Assembly: GCA_018985235.1 (NCBI GenBank)
Contig: JADGIG010000132.1
Location: 1-16,612, forward strand
Reading direction: 5' to 3'
From: Sanchytrium tribonematis
Taxonomy: Eukaryota; Sanchytriomycota; Sanchytriomycetes; Sanchytriales; Sanchytriaceae
DNA length: 16,612 bases
Shown piece by piece: positions 8,493 to 16,612 of this stretch. Under the pieces are notes generated by a model. The model did not search any database. It was given only the letters and a program-made list of their open reading frames with translations, and was not told the origin of the DNA. Numbering within the stretch: position 1 is the first letter of the stretch; the number at the start of each line of letters is the position of its first letter. The translations under genes and the position numbers were made by a program.

Positions 8493-9949
8493 CGGTTACA
8501 GTTTTTTAGCGGGTCGTGGTGACCCAAAGGAGATTTTTACGACAAGGTTGCAGAGACCTTCAAGTCAAATAAATGCTTTCTTTTTATTAAATTAGCCAAT
8601 CATTGAAAAGAAAAAAATTTCAATCAAATATTTGTGATTTGTTGTGCCATACGGGTCAAACAAATGTCACGTCCACAAAGAGCAGCTGCAATTAACACCC
8701 AATACAATTCCAATTATGAAGTTGATCTTACCACATACATTGGAGAGTCAACCTCAGAAGAGGAAAGCAATTGTGGAGACCTAAATTATAGTGATGCGGA
8801 AGAAGTGGATGATGCAGTCGAAGAAGACACAGTTAGAGATCCCCAATCTATCCAAAGACCTGCTACAACCAATAGCAAAGCTGCCCGATTTTTTATCAAC
8901 GAATTACCGATTGATTACAGTCGATTCAAAGCAAATAATTTTCAAAAAACAACAAGTAATTTGCCAGATGGTTTCTCCGAAAATCCTACGCCATTAGATT
9001 GTTTTCAGTTACTAGCACCTCCATCATTCACAGAACAAATAACTAGAGCGACCAACAGATCAATTTGGAATTATGAGCATTCAATTGCAATGCAAAATTT
9101 ATCATCTGATGGTATTCCATCACAGGAAACATATACTATTGAGTGTTTAACAAATGAAACTATGTTGTGTTTTTTTGGCATGATGCTATATATGGGAATA
9201 AAGAAATATCCCGAGCAAAATATGTATTTTTTCAAAAGTAAAGATAATGAATTTGATTCACCTCCATTTGTGAACGTCATGCTTTAAAACATTTAAAAAG
9301 ATAAAAAGATGTATCAGTGTACCAGAAATAGAATTGACGGATGATTACCAGTACATGTCTCATTCGTATGAAAGATTGCATGAATCAACCAATGCAAATT
9401 TTCTTTTAAAACACATAAACACTACCTTTCAGCTATATCTCAACTTAGGAAATGAATATGCCATTGATGAAAGTATGGCATGAACGGAAAAGTAGATATC
9501 ACAAGGAAATTAAATCAACCATTAACTGCAGCATTAGAGAATTGGAAGCAGTTTATGATCATACGTTCAGATGTACCTCAAAAAGACAAAAAAGGAGTAA
9601 TAGACACATACAGAATGCCTGCACATTTAAAGGAAGGGTGGTTTTTATTAATTTAGTGGCAATCACTGGATGGTGGAAATCCAAGGGATCCTCAAAGACT
9701 CTGCGACCAAGATGCATGTACAAAGACTGCCGTAATAAAGTAAACACAGCTAGTAATAAATGCCACGTTGCTTTGTGTGGAAAGCACTTTAATGTGTGGC
9801 ATTGGGAATACAAATGCTACACTACATTCCAAGAAATAAATTATAAATTTTATCTAGTCGTGACGACCTTCAAGGTCATACAGAGATTTTTAAAGGGTAA
9901 AACAAAAATTTGCCATTTATTTGACCCTGATTTCTGAAAGCTGTAACCG
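8493..9949 (+). mobile_element. piggyBac-like element nested in the Crypton
   Basis: Length 1457 bp. It starts with CGGTTACAG (8493-8501) and ends with CTGTAACCG (9941-9949), a 9-bp perfect inverted repeat. Inside each end lie related sub-terminal pieces: GTCAAATAAATG near 8566 on the left and its reverse complement near 9913 on the right, short hairpins (GGGTC-GTGGT-GACCC at 8513; GTCGT-G-ACGAC near 9857), and a shared ACCTTCAAG. The flanking duplication appears to be AT. Typical piggyBac elements duplicate TTAA, so the insertion chemistry or the assignment of the ends is unusual. The internal gene is degraded, and part of the catalytic region is short for the family. Confidence 0.7.
8664..9840 (+). 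pseudogene. piggyBac-family transposase, frame-broken
   Basis: DDD transposase of the PGBD type. ATG 8664 (context acaaATGt) opens an acidic N-terminal region, then PPSFTEQI, RATNRSIW and ETMLCFFGMMLYMGIKK, which fit the start of the DDE_Tnp_1_7 domain. The frame stops at TAA 9284-9286. In another frame NEYAIDESM at 9451-9477 supplies the first-Asp motif (IDE-x-M). It is followed at once by TGA 9481. A further frame gives the C-terminal Cys-rich module: CMYKDC, then C-x-x-x-LC and H-x-x-x-WH between about 9715 and 9803. The stretch between the Asp motif and the Cys module is far too short, so the other catalytic Asp residues have been lost. Confidence 0.75.
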
Positions 9950-9951
9950 AT
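9950..9951 (+). repeat. AT target duplication, right copy
   Basis: AT directly after CTGTAACCG; pairs with 8491-8492. Confidence 0.6.
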
Positions 9952-10911
9952 GTGAGTTATTTTAGAGATATTTAAATTTAATTTCCCAATCATGGTTTTA
10001 ATTACTTTGGAATGTGCCGTATCACTTAATGACACATTAAAGGATTCTCCATATATTAATTTAATGTCATAATAAGACGATTTGGTTGATAAATCTGGAA
10101 AACCCTCTCCGTAAACAGTGAATCTTTGAAATAAGTAAATGGCAATCATGCCAATGGGACAAATTCGGGGATCTAAATGACGAAGCATAAAACTGTGCTC
10201 TACTTGTCCATAGGTTTGATTCATTTTGCTTTTATGAATCATAATCACCAAAGCACGTTCATTTATGCCATCAAAAAGTATTACCTTGGTATTGAAGTCA
10301 CTCAACTCCATTGCACGCCTCTCAAACCCTCTATTCAAAGCAGCATGACCAATTAAATGGTCAACAAGATATTTTAAACCAACATGGGAATCTTTAAGAT
10401 TCCAAAAGTATCTACAAATCAAATAATGCTCATCTATGGAATATGAGTCAGTAAATGATTTAGACAATTTAGATTCAACGATATGTTTGGAGATATTATA
10501 ATTATTTATGATCATACTTATTGTGGTTGTTTTTGTTGGGATTTTATCAATTTCACCGTCATATTCTAGATGTTTTCGTGCATAATTCTCTCTGTATATC
10601 TCTGTTGCACTTTTATAGTTAATTTCAATCCAGGAATGGGAATAATTCTGATTATTCTTCTTTTTAAGAGTAGAAGCATATTTAACGAATAATTCTAGTT
10701 CATTCAAGGAAAATTCTGTAATATCCACTTGATTGGATATACACCAAGTATTGAATAGCCTTTTACCACTATTATAAGTGGAATTGGTCTTTTGGGATCG
10801 ATTTTTCTTCTTTATCTCAATCTCATCGTTTAATAATTCATTATTATAGTTATGCGAGTCATCCAATACATTCGGATCACCCGTTAAAGACTTGAAGAGA
10901 GATTTTATCAT
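9952..10911 (-). pseudogene. Crypton tyrosine recombinase, N-terminal and catalytic part
   Basis: ATG 10911 in a good context (ttaccATGA) opens 320 uninterrupted codons up to the inserted element. Residues 1-130 are basic and helical, like the core-binding domain. RGFERRAMELSD at 194-205 carries the first catalytic Arg. HKSKMNQ at 226-232 gives the Lys region. RHLDPRICPIG at 244-254 is a hallmark of the NDC10-like domain II. The block ends at His320, the H of HxxR. Past the junction at 9950 the frame reads 33 codons of the inserted element before TAA. Gln is always CAR. Apart from the split, this half looks intact and therefore fairly recent. Confidence 0.85.
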
Positions 10912-11100
10912 GGTAAACTCATGTTTCGTGATTCAAAGGGGCTACTGGAGAAGCAACGTGACACGTCGTGATGCCCACACTATTATTGGTCTGTGATTTG
11001 ACGTTTACCCCCACAATAAATGAGTGGTCTATCAACGTATATATCCGCAAAATTTATTCTCTTAATGACATTTTGTGCTCTTAATTCTATTTTCCTCTTT
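10912..11100 (-). promoter_or_regulatory. Presumed Crypton 5' flank
   Basis: No open frame of note. On the minus strand it precedes ATG 10911. It carries GTGATT at 10928 and 10993, the inverted form of the AATCAC hexamer at the other end of the element. No clear TATA box is seen close to the start. Confidence 0.25.
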
Positions 11101-11239
11101 GCTATGGCCAATTTGTATCAAGTGGAGAATTTTTAGATGTAACAAGTTTATTTATGCGCCATTTTAGTCAAAAACTCTGTCTTTCGAGCGTCAATTTTTG
11201 ATGGGAGAGAAGCAAAACATTATAAATTCGAAAGTAAAA

Positions 11240-11690
11240 GTAAATCATCTTTTAAAATAATTTCCATGCATAGATTTATTTCCTCACAAATCTGTTCTTC
11301 ATTGTCTTACTGTGTACCCTTAGCATACACCATTGACTTTAAAAAACTCCACATATTCTCCGTAATGTTGAGGTCTGGACTATATGGTGGCCAAACAAGC
11401 GTTTTTATTCGAGATGACGCCGTATGTTCCAGACACTCATCTGCACGGTGTTATTTGGCGTTGAGATCCATATACGTAGCCTAAATAAATTCCAATAACT
11501 CTCAAATCAAAGTTATTATCGTCAAAATCGGGAAAAAATCTATCCACGTTGCTCGAATGACTTTAGAATACGTAAACATCCTCTCCCATCTAAATAATCC
11601 GGCAACATTGTGTGAGCCATGGGACCAACAGGTGTAATAACACATCATACTATAATTATTTTACCACCCCCTTGTTGTCTCTATCACCTG
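11240..11690 (-). pseudogene. Tc1/mariner-type transposase remnant (copy B)
   Basis: Minus-strand reading gives GGGKIIIV then TGA where the family has Trp (near 11653), GPMAHTMLPDYLDG, a weak DN-x-x-x-x-S stretch near 11445, and after a frame change VWPPYSPDLNITENMWSFLK at about 11398-11341, the third-catalytic-residue block. It differs from copy A (PWSPQSPDMNPIE), so it is a different subfamily, not a duplicate. Stops and frame shifts are numerous, so this is an old dead copy. The sequence from 11100 to 11240 is probably its 3' tail; I find no certain terminal repeat. Confidence 0.75.
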
Positions 11691-11804
11691 TTCTACCGTT
11701 CTATTCACCATTTCCATAATCAGATACCATTGTAATAGGGTATACCTTTTAACCAGAACAGTGTCCAAATATAACGATATAAATGATGATTTTGTATTAC
11801 TTTA

Positions 11805-12822
11805 CCGTAGTATGCCAAATAGTTCGAACTGCGAATTATTAACACTTCGAGAGAAAAACGAATTATTTAGCATTCGCACTTTCTACAAATTCCATCTGCT
11901 TTTAAACACCCAATTGACGGACCATGTACCTGTAATTTGCAGCCTTTACAAACATGCATTTGCAAATTTATCATTTCGGCTGTACAAAATGCACAAATAA
12001 AATCTGAAATGGCTCGCCTAATCTTTCATGACGTGCAATATATAGATTATTAACATCAAATTCATCAACACTACCTGCTGGTAATCCAGACAACACCATC
12101 GCCTAGGATACTGCTTCAGGGGAAAAAGAATTAATAGACTGATTTACCCAACTTGTCATTGTTTCTTTGTCAATTGGAATCAGCTTATTGTCCTTATAAT
12201 TTTGATTGTCGTACATGTAGCTCTCAACAAAATCACTCATTCGACTTTTAAATCCTCTATTAATGCAAATATCAAGTCCTTGAAGATAAGATATGATTTG
12301 CAGTTTGCAGATATCATGAGTTGTAAGTAAATTACATTCTTAGCAATAGCTTTTTTGGCTAATTCACTTTTGTGAACCGAGCACGAGTCCCAACATAGGA
12401 ATTTCTTCTCCTGAAAAGAGCAAATTTAGATATCATTATGCAAGTAACACGAATCTTCTGATCTCGCTTCTCAATTATTTGATTGTAAATGTCATATTCA
12501 CCTTCTTTTAAAAAGGGGTTTCTACCACCACCGGCACATCTCTTCCTATTTTTTGTGCCAATGCCGTGTTTTTCCCTACAAGATGATATTCATCTAAAAA
12601 TTTAATTTTGTTTTTAAGATCAAAAGTGTGATAAACGCCTCTACTTGATGGATTTTCAACATCGACAGGAGATGGAGTTGTCATAAAAATTATTTATTTT
12701 TTTTCTTATAACCACTTCGAATTATTTGGTTACTGCGAATTATTGACAATTTTGGACCAAAAATCCGAATTATTTGGAACTACGAATTATTTGGTTAGTA
12801 CGAGCTATTTGGCATACTACGG
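11805..12822 (-). mobile_element. pogo-like DNA transposon with intact ends
   Basis: The left end (11805) and the reverse complement of the right end (12822) share CCGTAGTATGCCAAATAG exactly and three of the next four bases. TA flanks both sides (11803-11804, 12823-12824), the target duplication of Tc1/pogo elements. CGAATTATT repeats lie inside both ends (about 11831 and 11859 on the left; four copies between 12718 and 12795 on the right). The 1018-bp length is short for a full pogo. The internal gene has lost its middle. Confidence 0.85.
11867..12684 (-). pseudogene. pogo-type transposase, deleted and frame-shifted
   Basis: ATG 12684 starts a psq/CENP-B-like helix-turn-helix (HTFDLKNKIKFLDEY, then NTALAQKIG). 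A frame change leads to GGRNPF-x-KEGEYDIYNQII, the second CENP-B-type helix-turn-helix. After a deletion of the first catalytic part comes FLCWDSCSVHKS (second Asp, near 12390) and GLDICINRGFKSRMSDFVE (third Asp, near 12280), both classic pogo/DDE_1 motifs. A TAG interrupts near 12104. The last block, about 11996-11867, is Cys/His-rich: C-x2-C, H-x-C-x2-C, HG, then C and C-x2-C-x-C before TAA. Such a zinc-like tail is not part of the core pogo architecture that I know. Confidence 0.8.
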
Positions 12823-13645
12823 TACATTATTGAAACAATCTTCTTGGATTAGATATTTAGGAGTGCACTGAAATTGCTCTGGAATTGACTATAATGAAGA
12901 GATATCATGCAAAAAGCAAAAATTTGCATTTTTAAAGACACAATACAGTCAAATAAATGAAGATCTACCTGCAAATTCACTTGAAAATACTGGACATTTG
13001 TTCCACGGAAGAACCCATTTTACTAAAGGAGTCATTGAATACATTATGAGCTACGGAATTGCACTTTGGGACAGATACCACTTAAAGAAACTCGAGTCAA
13101 TACGCAAAAATGCAATTAATTATTTGTTTAGGCAAATTCCATAATGATTATGAACTATACTCTAAAGCAAGTATTTCTTCTGAAAATCAGATATTAAATA
13201 CCATTAAACGACTTCAAAATGAGGATTTAAATACATCAGATTCTTATATAAATTTATTAAAACGTAACACTTCCCTTGCAGATAACATGAACAATTCTTA
13301 GCCGCTTGTACACGAGAATAGAAAAGAATTAGATGTTGCTGTGGAGGAAAGACTGAAGGAAATGTGAGACACCAATGAAGCTAAAAGAGCATCAAATTTG
13401 CCAATTTCATCTGCATTGTTGCAATTAATACTAAGGAAAAAGTGTTTTTACAATTAGACAAATCACGTGCGTAAACTGGGCGTAAAATTTCTTAAGGGAC
13501 ACTTTCTCAGTAAACTTGGATATTGCAAAATGTGTTCGCAACCATGTGACTCACTATTTCACTTTGAAAGTGAATGCACCAACAACTATAAACAATTGGA
13601 TGAAGGTTATATTTATAGGGTATGATACTATAATGAGTTACTGGA

Positions 13646-13696
13646 GTTACCCCAATGATCACAAGTAACCCCTAATTGATCACAATGTGGTCACAA
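13646..13696 (+). repeat. Short tandem repeat at the LINE 3' end
   Basis: GTTACCCCAATGATCACAA (13646-13664) is followed by GTAACCCCTAATTGATCACAA (13665-13685) and a partial GGTCACAA (13689-13696). Short 3' tandem repeats are common in LINE tails, which is a reasonable reading here. The unit resembles TTACCCCGGTGAAATCACAA at 7220-7239. Confidence 0.6.
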
Positions 13697-13699
13697 ATT

Positions 13700-14186
13700 T
13701 GAGCCGTCAATGAGTGATTATTCATTGGTTAGAATAAATGAAACAAAATAAAAGATTTCATTGGACCATCTAAGTATTTTAAAGTATGAGATTGATTGGG
13801 TTGACGTCCGAAACGTGTTGGCAAATTTGCCTTTAAATCCATTTGCCCGAGTCAATATAAGTGATAACCTATTGAAGTTGGGTCATTTTATAAAGCATAT
13901 AAAAAGGGCTTTCAAATGAATCTATTCAACAATTCAAAAATGTTAAAATAACGGAAATAAAATTTGTGATCATTTATAAAATAAATTGCAAATTTGATGT
14001 TTTTAATCAACCTGTGGCATAACAACATGATAGACATTCGCAGTAAATATTTTGAAATACTTTTTTATGTATAATTTTCATATTTGTTATCCCTTTTGTA
14101 AAAAAACAATTTGTGTTCGTTGCACAATGACCGGTGAAACATTTGTGGGTATCTCCCCTAAAAACATTTAAATTCTGTTAAAATAA
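13700..14186. other. Gene-poor stretch with an isolated TATA-like box
   Basis: No supported reading frame. CATATAAAAAGGGC at 13896-13909 is a good TATA-box match on +, but the first ATG downstream (13939) opens only three codons. It may be the promoter of a lost gene or chance in A+T-rich DNA. Confidence 0.3.
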
Positions 14187-14522
14187 TCAAATTTATTAGC
14201 CACTGAAGCATTACATTGCACTCACATAACCACTATTATCAGAATCTTCACCAGCATTCGTTGCAATGTCAAATACAACCGCATCATCCATTATTAAATA
14301 CTGGTTGTAAATCACCATTTACAATCTCATATCCAGCTCCACTATAGCGGATTCCTTCATTTCGGAGCTCTAAATTAATAAACAATGACCTTGCAACATG
14401 TAAAAAAGTTCAAACATTTCAAAGTTTTGGCCACTAGAAATGGCACTATCAGTTGTACATGGCGGATATGCAGATGTAATTGCGATTGTCTGCGTGTTGA
14501 TCAACAAATCGACCAACACAAA
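14187..14522 (-). other. Frame with five UAR and no UGA after the ISXO2 gene; acidic end
   Basis: The frame follows TAG 14523-14525 and ends at TGA 14187-14189. In the standard code its first piece runs about 50 codons to a TAG. The start, FVLVDLLINTQTI, could be the frame-shifted continuation of the ISXO2 transposase, whose next motif after NHS is normally TQTIE. Here the Glu is Ala. A later piece, MDDAVVFDIATNAGEDSDNSG, is acidic. UAA or UAG separate these pieces. It may be a decayed transposase tail or a separate gene read with UAR as sense. Confidence 0.35.
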
Positions 14523-15106
14523 CTATGATTTATCTTAAAATATTGGTAGTTATTTGGATGATGTTAGATAAAATTGTAAGATGCGTAACTGTCTGTGTAA
14601 ATTGCTGTTCCTGGCAGCACCAATTTTTCAATAAAAAACTTAATAGTTGCAATTTTGCGATTTAACACGGAGATGAAAATAGTTTTTCCAGAAGATCTAC
14701 AAACAAATCCAAGAATCCAAAAAGTACAAAGTATTCTACCACGATGATATTTGCGGTTTCTAAATAGCGCTTCACCTGGACCTCCCAATGGTGTGAAAAG
14801 TTGACGAAATGCCTGTGCCTCATACTCACGAAATAGCTTGTATTGAGAACGCACAGTATTGTAATTTAGTTCCATATTGAGTGCAGCAAGTAATGCAGGC
14901 TCTTTGTTGAAGAACTTTTTTAATAAAATCATCTTTAAGTTTAATGACAATTTGCCACAGCTAAAAAGCGATCCGCATCTGGTAGAAACATACTTAAAGC
15001 ATCTTTTGCAATGCCAAAAGCATCCATCTGGTCGCCGACTGTCGTTCTTTAGCCACATTTGACCATGGGAAGAATTATTGGGGCAAATGGGATCATTCAG
15101 TACCAA
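14520..15106 (-). pseudogene. ISXO2/Merlin-type transposase missing its first catalytic Asp
   Basis: The 180-residue frame 15106-14564 has an N-terminal zinc ribbon (CPNN..., WHCKRCFKYVSTRCGS), a helical region, then GGPGEALFRNRKYHRGR. In the family the piece between GGPG and the F-x-x-RK motif carries VEIDE with the first catalytic Asp, and that short segment is absent here. The following WILGF, LVLPGTAIYTDSYASY (second Asp, near 14600) is normal. After TAA 14564 the frame still reads HHPNNYQYFKINHS, the family's VNHS block. The final Glu is not found. It is therefore catalytically dead. No terminal inverted repeat could be assigned. Confidence 0.8.
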
Positions 15107-15435
15107 AGCCGTAAGATAGAAAGCATGTCCTTATTGGATGTGATTTTAAAGAGAGTGGGAATGCTGGAAATGATGCTTTATATTTCCATGGTTTCAAGTG
15201 AATTGCACGTCATGGTTTACAATGTTACGATCTGGTTCATGTGATACATTTGCAGTTTCAAATAGTTTCAGTAACTCTTTCTGTTACCATACCATTTATA
15301 GTATATTTAAAAATGGTACCGAAACTCAAATATTTGATTTAGTGAAATCACTCAAAAACATTATTTCCATCTCTTAATCGGCCGGATTAAATCGGCGGGC
15401 TTTGTGTTGACATCTAACTACCAAAGAATAAATTC
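15107..15435. other. No gene seen; imperfect palindrome inside
   Basis: No supported coding frame upstream of the ISXO2 start. TACCATTT at 15290-15297 pairs with AAATGGTA at 15311-15318 (13-base loop). This could be part of a terminal structure, but no partner end was found. Confidence 0.3.

Positions 15436-15474
<39 letters not shown>
15436..15474 (+). repeat. (TTA)13 microsatellite
   Basis: Thirteen uninterrupted trinucleotides, 39 bases, between TTC and CAC. It is a perfect array and likely to vary in length between individuals. Confidence 0.95.
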
Positions 15475-15503
15475 CACTTTACATGAAACTGTCAAGATTC
15501 AAA

Positions 15504-15707
15504 CTATTTATAATCACAATTTAAATATACTCCCTTCTTTGTCATACAGCCAATACCAAATCCGTGCACTCTCTGCTTCCATTGTTCGCACTTGTGCCAT
15601 TGTGTTGTAAGCATTTCGGTATTACAAAAAACAGTCATCTGTAAACTTTGTAGGTATAGCTGCATCTTAAATCTCATAGGCACGCTCTTCGCACAATTTT
15701 TTTTACT
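15504..15707 (-). pseudogene. Small Cys/His-containing coding fragment
   Basis: A 67-codon minus-strand frame ends in TAG at 15504-15506. It is basic and has NCAKS, CNTE, then HKCEQW and GIGC, so a zinc-binding fold such as the N-terminal finger of a MULE-type transposase is possible but unproven. Just upstream, across an eight-A run (15692-15699 on this strand), another frame reads on as protein-like sequence to about 15775, suggesting a homopolymer slip. It has no recognised full-length relative. Confidence 0.3.
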
Positions 15708-15998
15708 TTAATAATTGTACTTGATTCACTGCGAGTTCTTAGAACAGCCTCATATGACTGAAAGTTGCCTTGTCGCTAAGCTTACTAGTTTCCAGTCATA
15801 TACTGTGTAATGATGATACCTTAAGTACCATTCCAATCTTCCTAATGAAACACGAGGAGCGTGATTTTCTATCTAAAACCAAAACACTAACAAAATCCGA
15901 AAGGAAAGCGAAAGCACCCCATATAATGATATAAAACGAAAACTAATTGAAAAATCGAACAATCAACCACGTTAAACTACAAAGTTCTATTGAGTACA
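15708..15998. other. Nothing certain
   Basis: The minus strand holds the upstream scrap of the small Cys/His fragment to about 15775. The rest shows no supported gene, repeat or signal. Confidence 0.2.
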
Positions 15999-15999
15999 T

Positions 16000-16612
16000 C
16001 CCTCTTGAAAAATTCATGTGTAGTGGCTTATTGCAAAGTTATGGGTCAAATCGATTACCAAAAGTAACAGAGAATACTATCAAGTTTATCGAACTATTAT
16101 GGAATTTATTAGAGTCAATATGGCCGAAAATTGGGTTGGTGCATTGCCAAAAGCATTACAAGTGATGCGCTTTACGAAACATCGTGCGCATGGTCAGATT
16201 TCATTTGAATTACTTTACGAATTACCAGCAATGTGGGGACCCATACAATCTGGGAGAGAAGTTTCCAATCTATTGTCAAGATGGAATTCCACCAATAACC
16301 AGGCTGCCGTTGAGAATCATGTGACACGAACAGTAGGACAAAAAAAAGGGAACGAAACAAGCTGGAGGTGGAAATGGGACACAAGGTATTGGTTCCAAAT
16401 CCAGAGCTTAAAACTAAAATTGACAAGCCTTTTGTTGGACCATATGAAATACGGGAAGTGTTACCGTATGGAAATTTATTATTGGACAATGGTGCTCGTG
16501 TACATGTGAATCAAATAAGGAATTTGAATCAGGAAAATGTTGCTTCGAATGAGATTTTTAACAGCGATTTACAAGAGAACCAGCCTAGTGACAATGTTTT
16601 AAATACAAGAGT
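16000..16612 (+). pseudogene. Ty3/gypsy integrase C-terminal part (runs off window)
   Basis: LTR-retrotransposon integrase joins element cDNA to host DNA. The frame from 16099 has NWVGALPKALQVMRFTKH followed by SFELLYELPAMW, the usual W-x3-LP...R-x3-H...PFELLYG block at the end of the catalytic core. At an eight-A run near 16340 the sense moves to another frame. That frame gives GHKVLVPNPELKTK, FVGPYEIREVL and ARVHVNQIRNL, the chromodomain-like/GPY-F C-terminal domain. It is open to the window end, so the protein continues. The core Asp, Asp and Glu upstream of 16000 are not seen. Gln codons are all CAR. Confidence 0.8.

Larger units (their letters stand above)
7191..11000 (-). mobile_element. 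Crypton-type (tyrosine recombinase) element, approximate limits
   Basis: Cryptons move as circles through a tyrosine recombinase and lack terminal inverted repeats, so the ends are inferred. The left limit is the AATCAC array, where the Tc1 frame breaks. The right limit lies beyond the start codon at 10911. There, GTGATT (the same hexamer, inverted) occurs at 10928 and 10993. The single gene is transcribed right to left and is interrupted by the piggyBac-like element 8493-9949. The fungal CryptonF type, with NDC10-like recombinase and GCR1-like tail, is the best match. Confidence 0.6.
11720..13700 (+). pseudogene. LINE-type reverse transcriptase, C-terminal part, split by pogo
   Basis: Non-LTR retrotransposon protein. 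After the pogo element, KQSSWIRYLGV (about 12834-12865) is the end of the RT palm/thumb (YLG motif). VIEYIMSYGIALWDR and LKKLESIRKNAINYLFR (13031-13137) match the thumb region after it. At 13530-13580 CKMC, CDSLFHFESEC forms the C-terminal zinc knuckle of LINE ORF2. Removing pogo and one TA keeps the frame open across the site, joining YYFT to LLKQSSW. Stops at 12869 (TGA), 13138 (TAA), 13299 (TAG) and 13366 (TGA) plus frame changes make it dead. The upstream RT and endonuclease are absent. Confidence 0.75.

Noticed and set aside
9559-9813. 84-residue ORF on - inside the piggyBac element
   Set aside because: Antisense to the transposase Cys-rich module.
11761-12000. 79-residue ORF on +
   Set aside because: It straddles the pogo left end and is antisense to the pogo Cys/His tail.
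14877-15244. Two 61-residue ORFs on +
   Set aside because: The first is antisense to the ISXO2 transposase; the second mostly covers its upstream flank and has no motif.
16172-16489. 105-residue ORF on -
   Set aside because: Antisense to the gypsy integrase fragment.

Overview
This is a eukaryotic window, roughly two-thirds A+T by eye, packed with decayed transposable elements. I see no bacterial operons, Shine-Dalgarno sites, rRNA, tRNA or CRISPR. At least eight transposon groups can be recognised: Mutator-like (MULE), two Tc1/mariner copies, a Crypton-type tyrosine recombinase element, piggyBac, pogo, a LINE-type reverse transcriptase, ISXO2/Merlin and Ty3/gypsy. This mixture, with an NDC10-like Crypton carrying a GCR1-like tail, suggests a fungus-like or other unicellular eukaryote. 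The species cannot be named from the sequence.

Layout. 1-1857: an unrecognised gene on + in two or three frame blocks, possibly with an intron. 1950-2660: decayed coding scraps on -. 2918-4418: a broken MULE transposase on +. 4426-4770 (+) and 4539-5588 (-): two tail-to-tail reading frames of unknown family. 5969-6556 (+): another unknown frame. 6541-7188 (-): Tc1 remnant. About 7190-11000 (-): a Crypton, split in its active site by a piggyBac-like element at 8493-9949. About 11240-11690 (-): second Tc1 remnant. 11805-12822: complete but dead pogo-like element inserted in LINE sequence that continues to about 13700 (+). 14187-15106 (-): ISXO2-like transposase and an acidic tail frame. 15504-15707 (-): small Cys/His fragment. 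About 16000-16612 (+): end of a gypsy integrase, running off the window.

Two points deserve most attention. First, the nested insertion at 8493-9949 cuts the Crypton exactly inside its HxxR motif. It has clean 9-bp terminal inverted repeats and an apparent AT target duplication instead of the TTAA normal for piggyBac. Removing it and one AT restores the reading frame. Second, several long frames (3467-4078, 4426-4770, 4539-5588, 5969-6556, 14187-14522) contain many in-frame UAA/UAG but no UGA before their end, whereas the Crypton uses only CAA/CAG for Gln. This could be a reassigned UAR code in resident genes with newer standard-code invaders, or C-to-T decay of old copies. The sequence alone does not settle it, and one UAA sits where the MULE family expects its catalytic Glu.
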